A stretch of 10,034 nt of DNA from Bacillota bacterium (GTDB lineage Bacteria > Bacillota > Bacilli > Alicyclobacillales > SLC66), in NCBI GenBank assembly GCA_021820825.1, contig JAKADD010000069.1, positions 1-10,034 of the forward strand, written 5' to 3'. The notes below the pieces were generated by a model, which was not told the DNA's origin, did not search any database, and was given only the letters and a program-made list of their open reading frames with translations. Made by a program: the position numbers and the translations under genes. Shown piece after piece: positions 1-5,406 of this stretch (the first letter of the stretch is position 1; each line of letters begins with the position of its first letter).

Positions 1-360
1 CCAGCGAATGGCGTGCCCTTTTCCCCGTTCCGTCAGCGACTGTCGCTCAAATACGTTCACTCCATATGAACGCGAGAGCGCAACCGTATCATCGACGCAG
101 TTATCCGCAATGACAAACACATCATAGAGTTCACGCGGATAGTCAAGTTTTTGCAGATTGACCAGCAAAGAGCCGATCACCTGTTGCTCATTATGAGCTG
201 GAATGAGGATGGCAAAACGCTGTGTCGGCGCCTGATGTCTGAGAGCCGATCGCTTCGTAAAGCCAAACAACGATACCCCGAACTGATACACGCCAAATAC
301 AATAGCAATAACCTGCAACAGAACGGCTATAAACCCAATCAACATTTGAATGCTGTTCAA
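1..360 (-). CDS. Family 2 glycosyltransferase, membrane-anchored (N-terminal part only)
   Basis: Transfers a sugar from a nucleotide-sugar donor, probably while building a surface or exopolysaccharide at the inner face of the membrane. The 120 visible residues begin with one hydrophobic segment (about residues 6-35). The start of a GT-A fold follows: FAILIPAHNEQQ (the first strand of GT2 enzymes), then VFVIADNCVDDT (the nucleotide-binding strand and loop), then GKGHAIRW. The DXD and catalytic Asp lie beyond the window edge, so donor and linkage cannot be inferred. The start is a TTG at 358-360, chosen because GGAGGG (368-373) sits 7 bases upstream and the segment before it is non-coding. The next in-frame ATG, five codons in, is less well placed. 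The gene follows the flippase on the same strand after a 197-base structured gap, as expected for a polysaccharide locus. Family is sure; exact role is unknown. Confidence 0.9.
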   Translation of the reverse strand, partial: MNSIQMLIGFIAVLLQVIAIVFGVYQFGVSLFGFTKRSALRHQAPTQRFAILIPAHNEQQVIGSLLVNLQKLDYPRELYDVFVIADNCVDDTVALSRSYGVNVFERQSLTERGKGHAIRW

Positions 361-557
361 ACGGCTTCCCTCCGGTACAAAGCATTACTAGACATGGTAT
401 TCCCTTCACCACTTAGGACATGCAAACTACCGGATTCGTTCGATACCCGACCAACAGAAGATGTGTCGATATCATGGCTGAACAGAACAGATTGCGAATC
501 CGGAATAGTTACCTTCGACACGACAGTGACTGATTCCTGCCTGAAACAACGAATCAG
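361..557 (-). promoter_or_regulatory. Structured 197-base gap between flippase and glycosyltransferase (leader RNA candidate)
   Basis: This gap has no open frame with a ribosome binding site. It holds two strong dyads. In transcription order, a perfect 11-bp hairpin (arms 551-561 and 526-536) overlaps the flippase stop. Then comes a long stem (arms 495-510 and 425-438), 14 bp with a 2-base bulge. It encloses an inner stem (465-473 with 442-451, 9 bp including one G-U, one bulged base). About 50 bases of unpaired sequence then lead to the glycosyltransferase ribosome binding site. None of the stems is followed by a U-run. I see no convincing sigma-A promoter here: a TTGCAT box has only GAATAC 17 bases downstream. 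The architecture suggests a cis-acting leader or processing/attenuation element, but no known riboswitch class is recognised. Confidence 0.5.
425..510 (-). repeat. Long nested stem-loop upstream of the glycosyltransferase
   Basis: CCGGATTCG (430-438) and CGAATCCGG (495-503) pair exactly. Beyond a 2-base bulge (504-505) the pairing continues as AACTA (425-429) with TAGTT (506-510), giving 14 bp. Inside, GATACCCGAC (442-451) and GTCGATATC (465-473) form a second stem with one bulged base and one G-U in the minus-strand RNA, closing a 13-base loop. Such nested pairing by chance in a gap this short is unlikely, but no covariation test was possible. Confidence 0.6.
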
Positions 558-561
558 TCAC
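526..561 (-). repeat. Perfect 11-bp inverted repeat over the flippase stop codon
   Basis: The arms GTGACTGATTC (526-536) and GAATCAGTCAC (551-561) are exact reverse complements separated by 14 bases. The flippase stop codon (558-560) lies inside the upstream arm of the transcript. No U-run follows on the minus strand, so a classical intrinsic terminator is unlikely. It could be an mRNA 3'-end stabiliser, a processing site, or part of the larger structure downstream. Confidence 0.7.
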
Positions 562-2033
562 ATTCCTTTGGTGGAACTCGGTTCAGCCATGTTCCTTCGC
601 CAGAGGGAGTTTTTCTCAAGCCGCCATGTGAGCAGTGTGGCCAATAACCCTCCCAGCATAATCAGGACAGCTCGCAGATCCGTGATTTGCCGCATGATCA
701 GTACGGCAATGAACGCGACGGCCGCGGGAATAAGCGGTTCCCCAAAGGCGCGCCACCAGTCAATGGCCAGCCCGTCGCGCACGAGAAACCACAGCAGAGA
801 CGCGGCGGACAGCGTCCATCCCAGCGCATACACCCAGCACCCAAGAAGCGGATTATGCGCGATCGCCAGCGGGGCCAGAAACAGAACCGGGGCGCCCGAT
901 ACAATCATCGTCCAGAAATTGGCCCGTGGACGCCCGATGCCGCTGAGCAGTGTGCCGCCAAGACGGCTGATCGAAGACATCAGCACACCCGCCGCCGTCA
1001 CAGACAGAAACGCCACTGACTCAGGCGTCATATAGCGTGGACCAAACAGCGACAGCGTGATGTAGTGAGGAAACAGGAGAATCAGCAGCGTCAGCGGGAA
1101 CAGGACGAAGTTGTTATAGCGAAAACACAGGGTGGCGCGGTCGCTCGCTGCCTGCGGCGAATTGGCCACTTCCGAAAGAAAAGGCAGGGCGACGATATTG
1201 AACGCCCACGTAACAATGTTCAGAAAGCCAACAATTTTTAGCGCATTGTTCAGATATCCGGCGGCGACAATCGAGGCGGCTCCCGTAACCACGATTAAAA
1301 ATGACTGCTGAAACGATTTCGCAATATTGCCGGCCCAAATCGGAATGCCATAGCGCAACATCGATTTCAGCGTCCGCCTGCGAATGCGCACAAAAAGCGG
1401 AGCGCTGTAGTCCCGATGGATCCACGCGAGCACGACCGCAACTGTCAGCAGATCTGTGGCGCACATGCCCGCGCTCACATAGATGGGCACTGACGCCTGC
1501 GCTGGCGAGAGCACAGCGCCTGCGATCATTCCGGCGGTGGAGAAAAACGTAATGACGACCATGAGCAGCGATTGCACGACAAACCGACGCGCGCCGGAAA
1601 ACAGCGCGACCCCAACGTTGATCGCCGAATTCATGATCAACATGAGAGAACCAAGGGCAATGGCCCCCCCGATCGCCGGGGAATGATACAGATTCCCGAT
1701 CCCTGGGGCAAGCAGAACCAACGCCACGGCGATCAGGACGGCCGCACCGACACTCGCGGTCAGGGTGAGGCCATAGGAAACATTGATCGCTTTCCTGCCA
1801 TGCCGGGAGACCACATAGATGAGCGCCGTGTTTAACCCCAGGTTCAGAAAGAGTCCGCCCATCCCGAGCACCTGCAGCATAACGCTCACTTGCCCGAACA
1901 GAGTCGCAGTCGGAAGAATTCGCGCCAATGCCACGCTGCCGGCAACCTGCAGCAACTGATTGAGAGCAAGTCCCGCAAACACTACAGCCGTGTTATGGAT
2001 AAGGTAGGAACGGACGCCTGAAGATGAAACCAT
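558..2033 (-). CDS. Polysaccharide flippase (Wzx/MATE-like, MVF superfamily)
   Basis: Integral membrane protein of 491 residues, a usual length for oligosaccharide flippases. It would move lipid-linked sugar units to the outer face of the membrane. It is hydrophobic almost throughout, with about 12-14 predicted membrane helices. The N-terminal stretch resembles the family's opening: NTAVVFAGLALNQLLQV, then a LARILPTATLFGQVSV segment equivalent to the 'LARLL-P-EFG' motif of these proteins. A short basic loop (RIRRRTLKSMLRYGIPIW, about 216-235) marks the start of the second half, as in other Wzx/RfbX-type proteins. The ATG at 2031-2033 has GTGAGG (2042-2047) 8 bases upstream and a sigma-A-like promoter just beyond. 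The basic, hydrophilic tail ends at the TGA within a hairpin. A glycosyltransferase follows, supporting a polysaccharide-export role. The substrate cannot be predicted. Confidence 0.9.
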   Translation of the reverse strand: MVSSSGVRSYLIHNTAVVFAGLALNQLLQVAGSVALARILPTATLFGQVSVMLQVLGMGGLFLNLGLNTALIYVVSRHGRKAINVSYGLTLTASVGAAVLIAVALVLLAPGIGNLYHSPAIGGAIALGSLMLIMNSAINVGVALFSGARRFVVQSLLMVVITFFSTAGMIAGAVLSPAQASVPIYVSAGMCATDLLTVAVVLAWIHRDYSAPLFVRIRRRTLKSMLRYGIPIWAGNIAKSFQQSFLIVVTGAASIVAAGYLNNALKIVGFLNIVTWAFNIVALPFLSEVANSPQAASDRATLCFRYNNFVLFPLTLLILLFPHYITLSLFGPRYMTPESVAFLSVTAAGVLMSSISRLGGTLLSGIGRPRANFWTMIVSGAPVLFLAPLAIAHNPLLGCWVYALGWTLSAASLLWFLVRDGLAIDWWRAFGEPLIPAAVAFIAVLIMRQITDLRAVLIMLGGLLATLLTWRLEKNSLWRRNMAEPSSTKGM

Positions 2034-2060
2034 ATCGCTCGCCTCACTTAAAGTTTATCA

Positions 2061-2089
2061 ATTATGGCATCCCCTTTCCACTGTGTCCA
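2061..2089 (-). promoter_or_regulatory. Sigma-A-type promoter for the flippase/glycosyltransferase unit
   Basis: On the minus strand, TGGACA (2084-2089, 5 of 6 to TTGACA) lies exactly 17 bases from CATAAT (2061-2066, 5 of 6 to TATAAT). Transcription would start near 2054, about 20 bases before the flippase ATG, leaving a short leader that includes its ribosome binding site. It sits in the 90-base gap after the unknown membrane-anchored gene, so the flippase can be expressed apart from the upstream four-gene unit. I see no terminator hairpin in the same gap, so read-through from upstream is possible. Confidence 0.65.
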
Positions 2090-2123
2090 GAAAGAAATAC
2101 AGGTACAGGGCCGATCCAATCGA

Positions 2124-3260
2124 TCATTCGGGCGCCCTCCAGACATACGTGTACTGTCCAGCAACCCATACGACATGGTGCGCAAGCGCCGTCGGCGCGA
2201 ATAAAATATGGTGCGGCCCGCTTGAGTAGCGCCCCCCGTAATGCCACAGAAACCGTCCCTGTTTTGTCACCCATCCGATCCAAAACTGCGCAGTCGCAGG
2301 GTTCGACTTCACTATATAGTCGCTCCCCACGGAGATCGTGCAGGCCCGACCTCCCGATCCAGCGAGTGACTCCTGATAACGATGGAGACCATTCGCCGCT
2401 GCCAGCACCAACGAATCGTTGGGCCACACCGCGTGCGCATGTGGATACAGGACGAAAGTCGGACCCCACGAACCGAGCAGCGCGACCGCGCCAGGGTTTT
2501 GTGCCAACGATACATGATGTACAGCCTGTACGGCGCTCTTGACAAACGTTTTCGATTGCCAATCGTATGTGACAGCGCTGCCGCGCCACGATCCAAAGAT
2601 GCGATGGCCAAAAACCGCCGCCCCGTGCAAATCATTTGGCAGCGGCAACACTCGAATTGGCAGAATACCAAGCGAATAGACACCCGCGTCAGCGCCGCCG
2701 GTAACGGTCCAGGCAGTCGCCGTGTGAAACGCACGAAATGGCCAGGGCGCCTTTGTGTTGAACGCCTCGTGCTCGCCAGTGGAGAGGTTCCACCAATAAA
2801 AACGCTGTTTGCCGAAGTTTTGCATCATGTCGTCAAGCAGCACGACCGTACCCTGAGAACCAGGCGACGCAGCGACTGCCAGCATGTGGTCGCCCGGCGA
2901 CCCGGCGCGCATGAGGACTTGCGGCTCGCCTTGCCAGGGTTGCAGGAGGATACTCGCATTTTGTGTCCACAGCAAGCCAATTTGCGTCGTGCCAGCGGGA
3001 TGGCCAACTGGCGCCGGTGTTTTCAGGCGGATCGCCTGCAGTCCAAATACAGCGCTCTGGCCCGGTTCTTTTGTCAAAATGGCCGGCAGGTTGACCTGGC
3101 GCACATTCCACGGCGCCTTGGTCGCCGCCGCATAGCCGCTGGTCTGCGCCTGCGAGGGTGTCAATAAGGTCTGCAGGTCGCGGTGAAAACCCACCGCCAG
3201 TAAAACGACGACAACTAGAACCGCCAAAATGGTTCCACCCACTCGAAGCCTTCGTGTCAT
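2124..3260 (-). CDS. Membrane-anchored protein of unknown function (possible beta-propeller-like exterior domain)
   Basis: I do not recognise this 378-residue protein. It opens with a basic MTRRLR, then one hydrophobic helix (about residues 7-25), consistent with a signal anchor or uncleaved signal peptide that places the rest outside the cell. The remainder is rich in Trp, Gly, His and beta-branched residues. It has recurring short strand-like units ending in W or Y (FYWWNLSTGEH, VTYDWQSKTF, FLWHYGGRY, YTYVWRAPE), which suggest a beta-propeller or similar all-beta fold; that is an inference. No lipobox or enzymatic motif was seen. The ATG at 3258-3260 is preferred over the in-frame GTG at 3287: AAGGAG (3270-3275) stands 9 bases before the ATG, whereas the GTG overlaps the dehydratase stop and has no site of its own. 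It follows the dehydratase by 23 bases, so it is probably co-transcribed. Confidence 0.82.
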   Translation of the reverse strand: MTRRLRVGGTILAVLVVVVLLAVGFHRDLQTLLTPSQAQTSGYAAATKAPWNVRQVNLPAILTKEPGQSAVFGLQAIRLKTPAPVGHPAGTTQIGLLWTQNASILLQPWQGEPQVLMRAGSPGDHMLAVAASPGSQGTVVLLDDMMQNFGKQRFYWWNLSTGEHEAFNTKAPWPFRAFHTATAWTVTGGADAGVYSLGILPIRVLPLPNDLHGAAVFGHRIFGSWRGSAVTYDWQSKTFVKSAVQAVHHVSLAQNPGAVALLGSWGPTFVLYPHAHAVWPNDSLVLAAANGLHRYQESLAGSGGRACTISVGSDYIVKSNPATAQFWIGWVTKQGRFLWHYGGRYSSGPHHILFAPTALAHHVVWVAGQYTYVWRAPE

Positions 3261-3269
3261 GGCAGGCTT

Positions 3270-3275
3270 CTCCTT
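3270..3275 (-). promoter_or_regulatory. Ribosome binding site that decides the start of the unknown anchored protein
   Basis: AAGGAG on the minus strand, 9 bases before the ATG at 3258-3260. It lies downstream of the alternative GTG at 3287, which it therefore argues against. Confidence 0.7.
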
Positions 3276-3283
3276 CCTCGGCG

Positions 3284-4276
3284 TCACAATACCCGTTCGC
3301 GCAGCGCCTCTGCCAGTTGCGCGGCCGTGGCGTTTCCCCCGGTGATCGGCGCGATCACCTTCTTGCCCTTTAGCTGATCCCGCAGTTGCCAGGCGGCCGC
3401 CACGCTGGCGGCCCCCGCTTCTTCGGCCACCACATGCGCCGTTTCGGCGAGCAGTTTCACAGCAGCGAGCATGCCGTCATCGGAAACGAGGACTATTTCA
3501 TCCAGATTTCGGCGCAGCAAGCCAAGCGGATAGTCAAACGCAACGCGCGTCGCCAATCCTTCAGCCCTTGTCGCCGCAGTCTCTGTAGACTCCGGGCTCC
3601 CCGAATAAAACGATCTGTAGACGGCGGGCGCTCCCTCCGCCTGCACACCGATGATGCGCATCTGCGGCCGCAAGGCGCGGCCGACGATTCCCGCGCCCGA
3701 AGCGCCGGATCCGGCGCCGATTGGAACGATCATCACGTCGGCGTCAGGAACCTCAAGCATGGCTTCCAGATAAGCTGTCGCCACACCAGCCACCAACAGC
3801 GGTTCGTTCGCCGAATGCACATAGCGCATCCGCCGTTCTGCGGCGAAGCGTTGGCAAGCTTCGCGCGCTTCATCAAAATCTGCGCCCGTCAGTATGACCT
3901 GCGCGCCCAGCCGCTCCATGGACCGCACCTTCAGAGGATTGGCCCCCACGGGAGCGAAGATAACGGCCGGAACCCCCACAAGGCGCGCCGCATAGGCGAC
4001 TGACTGACCGTGGTTGCCCGTCGACGCGGCTGCCATGCCCGCTTCCGGCAAGACGCCGGCAGCGCGTTCAACGATGGCCAAATTGACGCCTCCGCGCACT
4101 TTGAAGGCTCCGACCGGCTGCATGTTTTCACATTTTACAAATATCTCACAGCCAAGCTCCGACTTGAGCGCCAGCGGCTGGACAAGCGGTGTAGGCGGCA
4201 GATGAGGCGCAATGCGAACACGCGCCTCAAGCACATCGCCAATTGTCGGCTCCCACAAGTTCTTCTCCTGGTCCAT
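3284..4276 (-). CDS. Threonine/serine dehydratase-like PLP enzyme (fold type II)
   Basis: A 330-residue enzyme of the tryptophan-synthase-beta fold family. It most likely eliminates water and ammonia from threonine or serine to give 2-oxobutyrate or pyruvate. Visible motifs are PTPLVQ (28-33), CENMQPVGAFKVRGG with the PLP-binding Lys59, ASTGNHGQ (84-91, substrate/cofactor loop), a glycine-rich phosphate loop reading PIGAGSGASGAG, and a C-terminal TGGNAT where the cofactor ring is usually bound (S/TGGN). Length matches catabolic or short dehydratases; the ACT-like regulatory domain of long biosynthetic IlvA (about 500 residues) is absent. The phosphate loop differs from the usual GGGGL-SG. A relative such as a hydroxyectoine-pathway (EutB-type) dehydratase or an amino-acid racemase cannot be excluded. 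The ATG has AGGAGG (4287-4292) 10 bases upstream. It lies 39 bases after the efflux pump, with no terminator between. Confidence 0.9.
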   Translation of the reverse strand: MDQEKNLWEPTIGDVLEARVRIAPHLPPTPLVQPLALKSELGCEIFVKCENMQPVGAFKVRGGVNLAIVERAAGVLPEAGMAAASTGNHGQSVAYAARLVGVPAVIFAPVGANPLKVRSMERLGAQVILTGADFDEAREACQRFAAERRMRYVHSANEPLLVAGVATAYLEAMLEVPDADVMIVPIGAGSGASGAGIVGRALRPQMRIIGVQAEGAPAVYRSFYSGSPESTETAATRAEGLATRVAFDYPLGLLRRNLDEIVLVSDDGMLAAVKLLAETAHVVAEEAGAASVAAAWQLRDQLKGKKVIAPITGGNATAAQLAEALRERVL

Positions 4277-4315
4277 GATCTGTATTCCTCCTAAGTTATA
4301 GAACTGTGGCCTGTG

Positions 4316-4894
4316 TCACAGATGATAGCCATGCGCCAGGGCGACGACCGCTTCAATCCCGATCCAGAGTCCCAGCAACAAGAGTACAACAGCGGCCAGT
4401 TTCTCAGCCCATTCGCCGAGATACGGCTTTAATTTTGCTCCAAATGTAAGTCCGATCATGGTGAACAAAAAGGACTGCAGAGCAATCAGAATGATTGTCA
4501 GGACGATCGGCACGCCGACCAGCCCGATGGAAAAGCCCACGGCCAGTTCATCGAGACTGACACTGACAGCAGTCAGAATGAGCGCCCAGCCCTTGAGGTT
4601 GCGGCTCTCGCCATCGTACTGTTCTTCATTTCCGTCGTCATCAAAGAAGAGCAGCCAGGCGGCGACAAAAAGGAGAACAACCCCGCCAAGCAGGGACGCC
4701 CAATGGCCAATCAGGCGACCGGCTTCTTGTCCAATGAACAGTCCGACGAGCGGCGTCAGCGCTTCCGCACAAACAAAGACCAGGGCCACTTTCCATTTGC
4801 CCCTGGTCCTCACAAAGCCGAGTGATATAGACATCAGCAATGTGTCGACGCCCAGCGACAGGACAAGAGCAACCATCTTCAGAGTCGCAGCCAT
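4316..4894 (-). CDS. mntP: Manganese efflux pump, MntP family
   Basis: A 192-residue membrane protein with six predicted helices (about 4-26, 36-56, 66-84, 102-123, 127-151, 163-186), matching MntP/DUF204 proteins in size and layout. The two halves carry the family's paired acidic motifs: SLGVDTLLMSISLG with Asp17 in helix 1 and SVSLDELAVGFSIG with Asp115 in helix 4, the internal duplication typical of this exporter. An acidic loop (FFDDDGNEEQYDGES, about 83-97) separates the halves. Known members export Mn2+ and protect against manganese excess; substrate here is by family only. The ATG has AAAGGGG (4901-4907) 6 bases upstream. It begins 20 bases after the UPF0145 gene and is certainly in the same unit. 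I saw no yybP-ykoY manganese riboswitch motif upstream, but a covariance search was not possible. Confidence 0.87.
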   Translation of the reverse strand: MAATLKMVALVLSLGVDTLLMSISLGFVRTRGKWKVALVFVCAEALTPLVGLFIGQEAGRLIGHWASLLGGVVLLFVAAWLLFFDDDGNEEQYDGESRNLKGWALILTAVSVSLDELAVGFSIGLVGVPIVLTIILIALQSFLFTMIGLTFGAKLKPYLGEWAEKLAAVVLLLLGLWIGIEAVVALAHGYHL

Positions 4895-4914
4895 GACATT
4901 CCCCTTTTAAGCGA

Positions 4915-5238
4915 TCAGCTCTGCTTGGCGATCTTGACCGCCGTACCGTAGGCGACGACTTCTTCCATCGTCTGCGCGACCTCGCCGGAATCGAACCGCA
5001 TCATCACGACTGCGTCTGCGCCCATTGCCTTGGCGTTTTCGAGCAGTCGGTCAACCGCATGCGCCCGAGCCTCCTCCAGCATCTTGGTGTATTGCTTGAT
5101 CTCCCCGCCGACAATCGACTTGAGTCCTGCTCCAAGATTCCCAAACACCCCTCGACTGCGCACCGTGATGCCAAAGACAAGTCCCAGTGTCGTTGTGATT
5201 TCGTATTCCGGAATCGTGGGCGTGGTAACCACCAACAT
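4915..5238 (-). CDS. UPF0145 (YbjQ-type) putative heavy-metal-binding protein
   Basis: A 107-residue soluble protein of the UPF0145/YbjQ family, small proteins that form oligomers and are annotated as heavy-metal-binding; biochemical function is not settled. Family landmarks are [10 protein letters not shown] near the N-terminus, [34 protein letters not shown], then [15 protein letters not shown] and the closing YGTAVKIAK, in the same order as in E. coli YbjQ. The ATG at 5236-5238 is chosen because GGAGGG (5246-5251) is 7 bases upstream and the protein then starts at the family's usual position. The upstream in-frame ATG at 5257-5259 would place that site inside the coding region. It is first in a four-gene unit and directly precedes the manganese exporter, suggesting a link with metal handling (inference). 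The proximal promoter carries a perfect TATAAT. Confidence 0.9.
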   Translation of the reverse strand: MLVVTTPTIPEYEITTTLGLVFGITVRSRGVFGNLGAGLKSIVGGEIKQYTKMLEEARAHAVDRLLENAKAMGADAVVMMRFDSGEVAQTMEEVVAYGTAVKIAKQS

Positions 5239-5245
5239 GGACAAT

Positions 5246-5251
5246 CCCTCC
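5246..5251 (-). promoter_or_regulatory. Ribosome binding site that decides the UPF0145 start
   Basis: GGAGGG on the minus strand, 7 bases before the ATG at 5236-5238. It rules against the in-frame ATG at 5259, seven codons further upstream. Confidence 0.75.
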
Positions 5252-5300
5252 TCAATCATGCGGATTCAGGGGGAACCAGTACAAGCGAATCCCCGCTTTA

Positions 5301-5306
5301 ATTATA
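5301..5306 (-). promoter_or_regulatory. TATAAT -10 box upstream of the UPF0145/mntP unit
   Basis: An exact TATAAT on the minus strand, about 63 bases before the UPF0145 start codon, giving a leader of roughly 55 bases. No good -35 is seen at 16-18 bases (the hexamers there read AACCTG, AAACCT and GAAACC) and there is no TGn extension, so the promoter may need an activator or be weak. The leader contains a 6-bp inverted repeat, GGATTC (5262-5267) and GAATCC (5287-5292). Confidence 0.5.
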
Positions 5307-5336
5307 CGACACTACATAAGGCCAGGTTTCATTCGG

Positions 5337-5369
5337 CGCAACCGTGTCTGAGCAGCGGCACAGGTTGCG
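5337..5369 (-). other. GC-rich stem-loop between pepF and the UPF0145 promoter
   Basis: CGCAACCGTG (5337-5346) pairs with CACAGGTTGCG (5359-5369) over 10 bp with a single bulged base and a 12-base loop. It lies 38 bases past the pepF stop and upstream of the next promoter, the expected place for a pepF terminator. No U-run follows on the minus strand, so it would be a weak or factor-assisted terminator, or an mRNA 3'-end stabiliser. Confidence 0.45.
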
Positions 5370-5406
5370 ATCCCGCCAGAGCAGGCACATGATCATGCGA
5401 TTCTAC

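Noticed and set aside
374..460. Sigma-A promoter directly upstream of the glycosyltransferase (TTGCAT with GAATAC at 17 bases)
   Set aside because: The -10 matches consensus at only two of six positions, and no better pair was found in the gap.
151..1035. 294-codon open frame on the plus strand across the flippase end and the structured gap
   Set aside because: It overlaps two well-supported genes on the other strand, has no ribosome binding site, and no family resemblance.
2024..2542. 172-codon plus-strand frame opposite the unknown anchored gene
   Set aside because: Proline/Arg/Ser-rich shadow with no ribosome binding site; the minus-strand gene has a clear start, membrane anchor and operon spacing.
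3261..3287. GTG start at 3287 for the unknown anchored protein
   Set aside because: It overlaps the dehydratase stop and lacks its own ribosome binding site; the ATG at 3260 has AAGGAG at 9 bases and puts the membrane helix at the usual distance from the start.
4301..4320. Small CTGTG/CACAG dyad between mntP and the dehydratase
   Set aside because: Only 5 bp with no U-run, so it does not support a terminator inside the four-gene unit.
5239..5259. ATG at 5259 as the UPF0145 start
   Set aside because: The strong GGAGGG lies downstream of it, and family members begin at the MLVVTTPT position.
4895..5300. yybP-ykoY manganese riboswitch ahead of the mntP unit
   Set aside because: The leader from the TATAAT box to the first gene is only about 55 bases, too short for the two-helix aptamer, and its conserved loop motifs are not visible.
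5388..5397. 10-bp palindrome CATGATCATG after pepF
   Set aside because: Short, loop-free and isolated; a palindrome of this length is not convincing as an operator or terminator by itself.
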